From assembly GCA_934394985.1 (NCBI GenBank), contig CAKRRF010000002.1, positions 1 through 64,000 of the forward strand: a DNA stretch of 64,000 bases, read 5' to 3'. The DNA comes from an uncultured Marvinbryantia sp. GTDB taxonomy: Bacteria; Bacillota; Clostridia; Lachnospirales; Lachnospiraceae. Below are positions 33,346-40,300 of the stretch, one piece after another (position 1 is the first letter of the stretch; every line of letters starts with the position of its first letter). The notes under the pieces were generated by a model. The model did not search any database, was not told where the DNA came from, and saw only the letters and a list, made by a program, of their open reading frames with translations. Position numbers and translations under genes: made by a program.

Positions 33346-35553
33346 TTACTCGCATGTTCCACAGGACATGTGGAGTACTCGATCTTTGATTTCCTGTGTA
33401 CGACCCTGATTCCAGAACTGTGTGCCGATATAACCGCAGGTTCTTCTTGCTACGAAAAGCTTTGCCTGATCACGGTTACCGCAATTTGGGCATTCCCATA
33501 CCAGTTTGCCGGTCTCGTCGGTTACGATCTTGATTTCTCCATCATAGCCACAGTTCTCACAGTAATCACTCTTGGTATTCAGTTCTGCATACATGATATT
33601 TTCGTAAATAAATTTCATAACAGACAGCACTGCCGGAATATTTGTCTGCAGATTTGGAACTTCTACGTAGCTGATGGCTCCGCCAGGAGAAAGCTTCTGG
33701 AATTCAGCTTCAAACTTCAGTTTGCTGAATGCATCGATCTTTTCTGCGACATGAACATGGTAGCTGTTGGTAATATAGTTCTTATCGGTTACGCCAGGAA
33801 TGATGCCGAAACGCTTCTGGAGACATTTGGCAAATTTATAAGTGGTGGACTCCAGAGGTGTGCCGTAAACAGAATAGCTGATATGTTCGGCAGCTTTCCA
33901 TTCCTGACATTTGTCGTTCAATTTCTGCATAACTGCAAGGGCAAAGTCACGTCCCTCCGGGGAAGTGTGAGAATGACCGGTCATGCGTACACACATCTCA
34001 TGAAGGCCGGCGTAGCCAAGAGAGATGGTGGAATATCCGTTATATAACAGTTTATCGATAGTCTCACCCTTTTTCAGACGGGCAAGGGCACCGTGCTGCC
34101 AGAGAATCGGAGCAACATCGGATACAGTGCCAAGAAGACGCTCATGACGACATCTCAGAGCACGGTGACAAAGCTCCAGACGTTCTTCCAGAATCTGCCA
34201 GAATTTATCCATATCACCTTCTGAAGAGCAGGCTGCATCAACCAGATTCAGTGTGACAACACCCTGATTAAAGCGACCATAGAACTTATGGCTGCCGTCT
34301 GGGTTGCGCTGAGAATCTTCAACAGTCAGGAAAGAACGACATCCCATACAGGTGTAAACATTGCCATTTTTCAGTTCACGCATAATTTTGGCAGAGATAT
34401 AATCAGGAACCATACGTTTGGCAGTACATTTTGCTGCCAGTTCCGTCAGATGCCAGTATTTGGAATCTTCTGTAATATTGTCTTCGTCCAGAGTATAGAT
34501 CAGTTTCGGGAATGCAGGGGTGATCCATACACCCTTTTCATTTTTGACACCCTGCATACGCTGAATCAGTACTTCCTCAATAATCATAGCCAGGTCATCT
34601 CTGGTCTGTCCCTCTGGTACTTCATCCAGATACATAAAAATGGTTACAAAAGGTGCCTGACCATTACAGGTCATCAGAGTAATCAACTGATACTGGATGG
34701 TCTGAATACCGCTCTTTACTTCTTCACGAAGGCGGCGTTCGGTGATTTTGCTGATAATTGCCTCATCCAGAGGTTCACCACATTCGGTACGTTCCGCAAT
34801 GACTGCCCTGCGCAGCTTCTGACGGCTGATATCCACAAATGGAGCCAGATGGGACAGGGTAAACGACTGACCGCCATACTGATTACTGGCTACCTGGGCC
34901 ACGATCTGGGTGGTAACATTGCAGGCTGTGAAAAAGCTGTGCGGCTTTTCAATCATAGTCTCGCTGATGACAGTTCCATTCTGAAGCATATCTTCCAGAT
35001 TCAGCAAATCACAGTTATGCTCCTTCTGTGCAAAATAGTCGGAATCATGAAAATGAATAATGCCTTCTTCATGAGCTTTTACAATGTCTTCCGGAAGCAG
35101 CACACGACGAGTCAGATCCTTACTGACTTCACCGGCCATGTAATCTCGCTGTGTGGAGTTGATCACTGGATTTTTGTTGGAATTTTCCTGTTTTACTTCC
35201 TCGTTCATATGGTCAATCAGAGCAAGAATTCCGTTATCGGTGGTATTGCTCTTTCTGGAAAGCTCACGTTTGTAACGATAGCGCACATATTTCTGTGCAA
35301 CCTCGTAACCACGCATCTCCATGATGCCGGTCTCCACCATATCCTGGATATCTTCTACGTTCACGGCATGAGTCATGCGGTGAATCTGCTGGGAGATGGT
35401 GTCGGCAATGGCCATAATCTGAAAATCATTTAACTGATGAAGACGGTCTACCTCTCTGTTCGCAGCTTTGATCGCGTTCACGATTTTGCTCAGATCAAAG
35501 TGGACTTCTTCTCCGTTTCGTTTGATAACATTTGTTGTGTTTGTTGTACTCAT
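33346..35553 (-). CDS. nrdD: Anaerobic ribonucleoside-triphosphate reductase
   Basis: A 735-residue class III glycyl-radical enzyme that reduces NTPs to dNTPs without oxygen. An ATP-cone regulatory domain is N-terminal (I-K-R-N-G-E-E-V-H-F-D, residues 10-20). The C-terminal zinc site has C-E-N-C and C-P-N-C, and the radical loop R-R-T-C-G-Y-I-G places the glycyl radical at about G707. The length and motifs are complete. Upstream are two NrdR boxes (35734-35780) and a leader of about 180 nt. nrdG, its activase, follows. Confidence 0.97.
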   Translation of the reverse strand: MSTTNTTNVIKRNGEEVHFDLSKIVNAIKAANREVDRLHQLNDFQIMAIADTISQQIHRMTHAVNVEDIQDMVETGIMEMRGYEVAQKYVRYRYKRELSRKSNTTDNGILALIDHMNEEVKQENSNKNPVINSTQRDYMAGEVSKDLTRRVLLPEDIVKAHEEGIIHFHDSDYFAQKEHNCDLLNLEDMLQNGTVISETMIEKPHSFFTACNVTTQIVAQVASNQYGGQSFTLSHLAPFVDISRQKLRRAVIAERTECGEPLDEAIISKITERRLREEVKSGIQTIQYQLITLMTCNGQAPFVTIFMYLDEVPEGQTRDDLAMIIEEVLIQRMQGVKNEKGVWITPAFPKLIYTLDEDNITEDSKYWHLTELAAKCTAKRMVPDYISAKIMRELKNGNVYTCMGCRSFLTVEDSQRNPDGSHKFYGRFNQGVVTLNLVDAACSSEGDMDKFWQILEERLELCHRALRCRHERLLGTVSDVAPILWQHGALARLKKGETIDKLLYNGYSTISLGYAGLHEMCVRMTGHSHTSPEGRDFALAVMQKLNDKCQEWKAAEHISYSVYGTPLESTTYKFAKCLQKRFGIIPGVTDKNYITNSYHVHVAEKIDAFSKLKFEAEFQKLSPGGAISYVEVPNLQTNIPAVLSVMKFIYENIMYAELNTKSDYCENCGYDGEIKIVTDETGKLVWECPNCGNRDQAKLFVARRTCGYIGTQFWNQGRTQEIKDRVLHMSCGTCE

Positions 35554-35651
35554 AATTACCCCTCAGATAGAAAAAAACTTAATAATTGGAATGATGTAGC
35601 TGCACAGAACTTACTCACCTGCAAGGTACGAAGATAATGTACAGATACGAA

Positions 35652-35685
35652 AATATTCTGTCAGCAATATGCCGGACAGAATATC
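35652..35685 (-). promoter_or_regulatory. Hairpin in the nrdD leader
   Basis: ATATTCTGTC and GACAGAATAT pair perfectly over a 12-nt loop inside the untranslated leader (about 35554-35733). No known riboswitch class was recognised. Confidence 0.5.
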
Positions 35686-35733
35686 ATGTGTCAGATGAGG
35701 CAAAACCCAAATAGAAAAATGTTCTGCCATGGC

Positions 35734-35780
35734 AACCAGATATAGTTTTCTGGATATTATGTAAACACAATATCTGGTGT
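35734..35780 (-). promoter_or_regulatory. Pair of NrdR boxes upstream of nrdD
   Basis: AACCAGATATAGTTTT (35734-35749) and ACACAATATCTGGTGT (35765-35780) both fit the 16-bp NrdR palindrome (A-C-A-C-x-A-T-A-T-x-T-x-G-T-G-T), and their starts are exactly 31 bp apart, about three helical turns, as in characterised nrd promoters. NrdR with bound dATP would repress nrdD. Confidence 0.85.
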
Positions 35781-35928
35781 CCGAGTACTATGATAACTCA
35801 TTATGCTGTAAATGAAAAGGGAAAATAATTACTAAAAATCAAGAGAAAAATTGGAGGGTTTTTCTACTTGACAGTCAGAAACCTTATATTTAAAGGGTTA
35901 TGAGAAGGTGACATGAGAATGTTGGAAC

Positions 35929-35958
35929 TTGTAAAGGAAAGTTTGTCTGTGATAGAAT
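35929..35958 (+). promoter_or_regulatory. SigA-type promoter of the CmpB-like gene
   Basis: TTGTAA (35929-35934) and TAGAAT (35953-35958) with an 18-bp spacer, 43 bp before the start. The stretch 35781-35928 contains a stray TTGACA at 35868-35873 without a good -10 and nothing else recognised. Confidence 0.45.
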
Positions 35959-36001
35959 GGAGTTCGAAAAGAATGGTAAAACGAAATGAAGGGAAAGACA
36001 T

Positions 36002-36850
36002 ATGTGGATCAGTAAGTATTTTGTGTATTTTGTAATTTTCAGCTGTATGGGATGGATCTATGAAAGCATTTTCTGTACGGTGAAAAGTGGCTCATGGCAG
36101 AACAGAGGATTTCTGTACGGGCCGGTCTGCCCGATTTATGGTGTAGGTGCGGCAACGATTATGGCTCTGGTGGACTGGTTTACTGCGCAGAATCAGGGGC
36201 AGGTGAACTATACCTGGTGGCAGGTATTTCTGGTAGCATTTTTTGGAAGCATTGTATTGGAATATGTAACCTCCTGGGGACTGGAGAAGCTGTTTCATGC
36301 ATATTGGTGGGATTACAGTGATGTGCCGCTGAATATCAACGGAAGAGTATGCTTCCCGGCATCAGTAGGTTTTGGTGTGGCAGGACTTCTGGTCATCTAT
36401 GTGATTGCACCGGCGACCCGGGATGCCACTCAGTGGATTACTCCGATTTTGATGGAGCTGTTTTCCCTGATTTTTATGGCACTGCTTTCAGTGGATGCAA
36501 CCCTGACAGTATCTGCGCTGACGGGATTTGAACGAAATGTTGCGGCGATGGAAGAAGCGCTGAATCAGCATATGGAGCAGTTTGTAAGTACGCTGCAGCA
36601 GAAGAGTCAGGCAGCAGGAGAAGCACTGGGAGAAAGAAAGCAGGCAGCCAGCGACCGTCTGGCAGAAGAACGTCTGCGTTTCACAAGAGAAAATCTGGAA
36701 CGTCTGACAAAGCGTATGGGTGGTGGACATCGTGCAGCTCTGAACCGTGTCAAGGGATTTAAAGGTTACGGAACAGAACGAAGTGCAAAGATCCGCAGTA
36801 TTTTCCATCAGACAGTAAAGAAATACAGAAAGAATGGTGATCAGGCGTGA
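36002..36850 (+). CDS. CmpB-like putative ABC-transporter type IV membrane protein
   Basis: A 282-residue membrane protein with about five hydrophobic segments in residues 1-175 and a long charged, probably coiled-coil cytoplasmic tail (about 180-282, rich in Glu, Arg, Gln). The N-terminal pattern F-S-C-M-G-W-I-Y-E-S and G-P-x-C-P-I-Y-G-V-G identifies the 'putative ABC-transporter type IV' (CmpB) family, whose real function is unknown; no ABC ATPase is adjacent. AAGGGAAAG precedes the ATG. The next small gene overlaps its stop. Confidence 0.82.
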   Translation: MWISKYFVYFVIFSCMGWIYESIFCTVKSGSWQNRGFLYGPVCPIYGVGAATIMALVDWFTAQNQGQVNYTWWQVFLVAFFGSIVLEYVTSWGLEKLFHAYWWDYSDVPLNINGRVCFPASVGFGVAGLLVIYVIAPATRDATQWITPILMELFSLIFMALLSVDATLTVSALTGFERNVAAMEEALNQHMEQFVSTLQQKSQAAGEALGERKQAASDRLAEERLRFTRENLERLTKRMGGGHRAALNRVKGFKGYGTERSAKIRSIFHQTVKKYRKNGDQA

Positions 36851-37077
36851 AAAAATGTTACGAAGTAGTATGGGAAATTTTTAATGAGTGTGCCAATAAT
36901 CAGATGAGAGATATTTTCATCGAAGAGATTGAGACGGAAGATACCGATGCTTGGATCCGTAATAAAGTGAAGGATCAGGAGCTGACATGGGAAAAGCAGA
37001 TGCTGGAAGACGGTACACTTGTGTATGATGTAGATGCTACCGGCACAAAAGAACGGTTTTCTTTTACGGAAATATAG
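36847..37077 (+). CDS. Small acidic protein of unknown function
   Basis: A 76-residue acidic protein that begins with GTG overlapping the preceding stop (GTGA), so it is translationally coupled to the CmpB-like gene. It has no signal peptide or membrane segment; it contains C-N in N-E-C-A-N-N-Q near residue 15 and W-I-R-N-K near 36. I do not recognise a family, but overlap, codon use and a clean stop before the next promoter argue it is real. Confidence 0.7.
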   Translation: MKKCYEVVWEIFNECANNQMRDIFIEEIETEDTDAWIRNKVKDQELTWEKQMLEDGTLVYDVDATGTKERFSFTEI

Positions 37078-37089
37078 TCGAAAAGCAGA

Positions 37090-37118
37090 TTGAAGAAAAC
37101 AGATGCCTGTGCTACAAT
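37090..37118 (+). promoter_or_regulatory. SigA-type promoter of the flavodiiron gene
   Basis: TTGAAG (37090-37095) and TACAAT (37113-37118) with a 17-bp spacer, 45 bp before the start. Confidence 0.6.
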
Positions 37119-37163
37119 GGGGGCACAGAAAAAAAGTACATATTACGAACGGAGGAATGACCT

Positions 37164-38321
37164 ATGTTTATTACAGATAGTATTTTCTATGTAGGAGTGA
37201 ACGATCACCAGGTGGATCTGTTTGAGGGACAGTATGATGTGCCGAACGGTATGGCGTACAACTCCTATGTGATCATGGATGAGAAAATTGCGGTCATGGA
37301 TACAGTAGATATCCATTTTAAGGAAGAATGGCTGGAAAATATTGCAAAAGTACTGGATGGAAAGAAGCCGGATTATCTGGTAATACAGCATATGGAACCT
37401 GACCATGCTGCTAATATCCAGAACTTTATGAAAGCTTATCCGGAGACTACAGTAGTGGCTAATGCAAAGACATTCGGCATGATGAAAAACTTTTTCCCGG
37501 AACTGGAACTGAATGAACAGAAGCTGGAAGTAAAGAATGGAGAAGCTCTGACGCTGGGTACACATACACTGAACTTTGTATTTGCACCGATGGTACATTG
37601 GCCGGAAGTAATGGTTACCTATGAAAGTACAGAAAAAGTACTCTTCTCAGCAGATGGATTTGGTAAGTTTGGTGCACTGGATGTGGAAGAAGACTGGGAT
37701 TGTGAAGCACGCCGTTACTATATCGGCATTGTGGGAAAATATGGTGCTCCGGTACAGACGCTGTTAAAGAAAGCAGCAGCACTGGATATTCAGATTATCT
37801 GCCCGCTTCACGGACCTGTTCTGACAGAGAATCTGGGACATTACATTGAAAAATATGATATCTGGTCATCTTATAAGGTAGAATCTGAAGGGGTAGTGAT
37901 TGCCTATGCATCTGTTTATGGCAATACAAAGAAAGCTGCTGAGATTCTGGCACAGAAGCTGGAAGAAAAGGGATGCCCAAAGGTATCACTGTTTGATCTG
38001 GCACGTTGCGATATGGCAGAGGCAGTAGAAGATTCTTTCCGCTATGGTAAGCTGGTGCTTGCATCTATGACATACAACGGAGAAGCATTTCCGTTTATGA
38101 GAACATTTGTAGAAGAATTGGTTGAGCGTAATTATCAGAATCGCACAATCGGTATAATTGAGAACGGCTCCTGGGCACCAATGGCAGGAAAAGTCATTCG
38201 TGCAAAATTTGAAAAGAGCAAAGATATCACATGGCTGGAAAACAGCTGCACCATTATGTCAGCGGTAAAAGAAGAAAATCTTCAGCAGCTGGATGCAATG
38301 GCAGAAGAACTCTGCAAATAA
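37164..38321 (+). CDS. fprA: Flavodiiron protein (A-type flavoprotein)
   Basis: A 385-residue cytoplasmic oxidoreductase that reduces O2 or NO, protecting anaerobes. The N-terminal metallo-beta-lactamase-like domain (1-245) has the diiron ligand segment H-x-E-x-D-H (H-M-E-P-D-H-A-A) near residue 79, H near 146 in M-V-H-W-P-E, D near 165 and H near 227 in C-P-L-H-G-P-V. The C-terminal flavodoxin domain starts Y-A-S-V-Y-G-N-T-K-K near 251 and binds FMN. There is no rubredoxin extension, so the electron donor is separate. GGAGG precedes the ATG. Confidence 0.94.
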   Translation: MFITDSIFYVGVNDHQVDLFEGQYDVPNGMAYNSYVIMDEKIAVMDTVDIHFKEEWLENIAKVLDGKKPDYLVIQHMEPDHAANIQNFMKAYPETTVVANAKTFGMMKNFFPELELNEQKLEVKNGEALTLGTHTLNFVFAPMVHWPEVMVTYESTEKVLFSADGFGKFGALDVEEDWDCEARRYYIGIVGKYGAPVQTLLKKAAALDIQIICPLHGPVLTENLGHYIEKYDIWSSYKVESEGVVIAYASVYGNTKKAAEILAQKLEEKGCPKVSLFDLARCDMAEAVEDSFRYGKLVLASMTYNGEAFPFMRTFVEELVERNYQNRTIGIIENGSWAPMAGKVIRAKFEKSKDITWLENSCTIMSAVKEENLQQLDAMAEELCK

Positions 38322-38340
38322 GAGAAAAAAGTAAGAAACG

Positions 38341-38377
38341 AAGCAGGCTCTGAAAAGATTCGGGGCTTGCTTTTTTG
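38341..38377 (+). terminator. Terminator of the flavodiiron gene
   Basis: GCAGGCTCTGA pairs (with G-T wobbles) to TCGGGGCTTGC and is followed by TTTTTT. Confidence 0.8.
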
Positions 38378-38395
38378 TGAGTACTATGTTATACT
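38367..38395 (+). promoter_or_regulatory. Promoter of queT, overlapping the terminator tail
   Basis: TTGCTT (38367-38372) is the end of the terminator stem plus the first T residues; TATACT (38390-38395) follows after 17 bp. The expected start point near 38402 is exactly where the leader RNA's first stem begins. Confidence 0.65.
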
Positions 38396-38401
38396 CACAC
38401 A

Positions 38402-38509
38402 CGTTGTAAGCCCACAAAAACAAGGTCGTACAGGGCTTGCAAGGCGGTCACCGCCTATAAATGTGCCGAGTGTTCGTGACCTTCCACTCGTAAAACAAAA
38501 CTAAAGGAG
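38402..38509 (+). ncRNA. Structured leader RNA of queT, candidate riboswitch of unrecognised class
   Basis: Three stems are visible: P1 TTGTAAGCCC (38404-38413) with GGGCTTGCAA (38433-38442); P2 GGCGG (38443-38447) with CCGCC (38451-38455); P3 CGAGTG (38467-38472) with CACTCG (38485-38490). The P1 loop contains AAGGTC (38422-38427), fully complementary to GACCTT (38478-38483) in the P3 loop, so a kissing-loop contact is possible. CCTT of the same P3 loop could instead pair with AAGG of the ribosome binding site (38504-38507). The gene imports queuosine precursors, so preQ1 or a relative is the obvious ligand, but I do not recognise preQ1-I, -II or -III in it. Confidence 0.6.
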
Positions 38510-38519
38510 AAAAGAGAAT

Positions 38520-39023
38520 ATGAAAAACAAAGGTACTTTATTTCTGGTACAGGCTGCAGCAATTGCAGCAGTGTATGTAGTGCTGACCACTGTATTTGCA
38601 GCATTCAGCTTCGGAGAGGTGCAGGTGCGCATTTCAGAAGCCCTGACGATTTTACCGGTATTTACGCCGGCAGCGATTCCGGGACTGTTTGTGGGATGCA
38701 TCATTTCCAACTTTCTGGGAGGAGCGATTCTGATGGATGTGATCTTTGGAAGCATTGCGACACTGATTGGTGCTGTATTTACCTACAAGCTGCGAAATAG
38801 CAATAAGTGGCTGGCTCCGGTACCTCCGATTGTGGCAAATGCCCTGATCGTTCCGTTTACTCTTTATTATGGATATGGAGTAAACCTGCCGATCCCGTTT
38901 ATGATGCTGACAGTCGGAATCGGTGAAGTGATTTCCTGCGGTGTGCTGGGAATGATTCTTTACGGAGCACTGAGCAAGTATCGTCATACCATATTCGGTG
39001 CGACAACAGCAGTCGAAAAGTAA
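38520..39023 (+). CDS. queT: QueT-type queuosine precursor transporter
   Basis: A 167-residue integral membrane protein with five or six hydrophobic segments, matching the QueT family of ECF S components (F-G-E-V-Q-V-R-I-S-E-A-L-T-I-L-P-V-F-T-P-A-A-I-P-G-L near residues 30-55 is the hallmark). It would bind a queuosine precursor such as preQ1 and use a shared ECF energising module, which is not in this window. AAGGAG lies 10 bp before the ATG and belongs to the structured leader. It is a single-gene unit between two terminators. Confidence 0.9.
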   Translation: MKNKGTLFLVQAAAIAAVYVVLTTVFAAFSFGEVQVRISEALTILPVFTPAAIPGLFVGCIISNFLGGAILMDVIFGSIATLIGAVFTYKLRNSNKWLAPVPPIVANALIVPFTLYYGYGVNLPIPFMMLTVGIGEVISCGVLGMILYGALSKYRHTIFGATTAVEK

Positions 39024-39024
39024 A

Positions 39025-39073
39025 AAAGAGATCATGGTGTCTGTTTTCAGAACAGATGCTGTGATCTTTTTTC
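39025..39073 (+). terminator. Terminator of queT
   Basis: AAAGAGATCATGGTGTCTGT pairs with ACAGATGCTGTGATCTTTT through a long stem with mismatches, followed by T residues. Confidence 0.75.
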
Positions 39074-39175
39074 ATGATGTTTTCCGGAAAAGGGTTTGAC
39101 GAATGAAAACAGGTGTTGTAGGATAGAAATTAATGAATACGTGTCTGAAAACGAGAAAGCTGGAGGCGAAAGATT

Positions 39176-39775
39176 ATGAATATTGTATGTTTGGATCTGG
39201 AAGGTGTTCTGGTACCGGAGATCTGGGTGGAATTTGCGAAGGAAAGCGGCATTGCAGAGCTGGAGAAAACGACCAGGGATGAGCCGGATTATGATAAACT
39301 GATGAAATACAGACTGGACATATTAAAGCAGCATGGTATGGGGCTGAAGGAGATTCAGAATACGATTGCAAGAATTGATCCGATGCCGGGCGCAAAGGAG
39401 TTTCTGGATGAGATACGTTCTATGTCTCAGGTGATTATTATCAGTGATACCTTTGAACAGTTTGCCGCACCACTAATGAAGAAGCTGGGCTGGCCGACGA
39501 TTTTCTGCAACACACTTGAGGTGGCAGAAGATGGGGTGATTACCGGATTTCGTATGCGTGTGCATGATACGAAGCTGACAACGGTAAAGGCACTGCAGTC
39601 TATCGGGTTTGAGACAATTGCCAGCGGAGACAGCTACAACGATCTGGGGATGATCGGAGCAAGCAAAGCAGGATTTTTGTTCCGCAGTACACCGGAGATC
39701 AAGGCAGAGCATCCGGAACTGCAGGCTTATGAGACCTATGAGGAACTCATGAACGCCATCAAAAAAGCACTGTAA
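39176..39775 (+). CDS. thrH: ThrH: phosphoserine phosphatase / homoserine phosphotransferase
   Basis: A 199-residue HAD-superfamily enzyme. The nucleophile motif is D-L-E-G-V-L-V-P-E at residues 6-14, a variant in which Glu follows the first Asp position, as in ThrH of Pseudomonas; motif II S-D-T is near 84, lysine near 130 and G-D-S-Y-N-D near 150. ThrH dephosphorylates phosphoserine and can pass the phosphate to homoserine. It sits alone; no other serine or threonine genes are next to it. GGAGGCG precedes the ATG. Confidence 0.9.
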   Translation: MNIVCLDLEGVLVPEIWVEFAKESGIAELEKTTRDEPDYDKLMKYRLDILKQHGMGLKEIQNTIARIDPMPGAKEFLDEIRSMSQVIIISDTFEQFAAPLMKKLGWPTIFCNTLEVAEDGVITGFRMRVHDTKLTTVKALQSIGFETIASGDSYNDLGMIGASKAGFLFRSTPEIKAEHPELQAYETYEELMNAIKKAL

Positions 39776-39794
39776 GAACATAAGATTAAGGAAG

Positions 39795-39836
39795 AACACT
39801 GCATGGTAGTAGAGAAATACTATGCAGTGTTTTTTT
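39795..39836 (+). terminator. Terminator of thrH
   Basis: ACACTGCATGGTAGTA pairs with TACTATGCAGTGT and is followed by seven T residues. Confidence 0.85.
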
Positions 39837-39856
39837 AAAAAAATTGTATCTAAGCA

Positions 39857-39919
39857 TTGACAAATACCCCGTGGGGGTATATATTACAAACTGTAAAGAA
39901 AAATACCCCACAGGGGTAT
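39857..39919 (+). promoter_or_regulatory. csoR-copA promoter with two CsoR operators
   Basis: TTGACA (39857-39862) and TATATT (39880-39885) are separated by 17 bp. Between them lies ATACCCC-gtg-GGGGTAT (39864-39880), and a second copy, ATACCCC-aca-GGGGTAT, is at 39903-39919, 39 bp downstream. Both match the G/C-tract palindrome bound by CsoR repressors; the first occludes the promoter spacer and the second lies just past the start point. Confidence 0.88.
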
Positions 39920-39963
39920 GATGATGCTACTGTGAAAAGCAATGATTTAACAGGAGATGAAAA

Positions 39964-40281
39964 ATGGGAGAAGATAAAAAAGAAGAAGTCTGTTGCTGCT
40001 GTGAAAAACATAAAGAGCGGTCTGACAAAGAATATCGTGATTTGATGAATCGTTTAAAGCGGATCGAAGGGCAGGTGCGGGGCATTCAGGGAATGCTGGA
40101 GAAGGACGCTTACTGTATCGATATTCTGGTTCAGGTGTCAGCGATCAATGCAGCATTGAACAGTTTTAATAAAAAACTGCTGGCCAATCACATCGAGACC
40201 TGTGTGGCAGAGAATATCCGGGAAGGGCACGACGAAGTTATTCAGGAACTGGTAGATGTATTGCCGAAACTAATGAAGTAA
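39964..40281 (+). CDS. csoR: Copper-sensing repressor CsoR
   Basis: A 105-residue all-helical repressor that leaves DNA when it binds Cu(I). The C-H-C copper site is complete: C in D-A-Y-C-I-D near residue 46, and H and C in N-H-I-E-T-C near 71-75. [12 protein letters not shown] is the family's DNA-facing helix. An extra four-cysteine run (C-C-C-C, residues 10-13) precedes the core and is not part of the usual site. CAGGAGATG lies 9 bp before the ATG. copA follows after 19 bp. Confidence 0.94.
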   Translation: MGEDKKEEVCCCCEKHKERSDKEYRDLMNRLKRIEGQVRGIQGMLEKDAYCIDILVQVSAINAALNSFNKKLLANHIETCVAENIREGHDEVIQELVDVLPKLMK

Positions 40282-40300
40282 TACAAGGAAGGTGAAGAAA

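Noticed and set aside
34288-35433. 381-codon open frame antisense to nrdD
   Set aside because: Its composition (rich in Phe, His, Cys) is what the complement of a real gene gives, and nrdD on the other strand is unmistakable.
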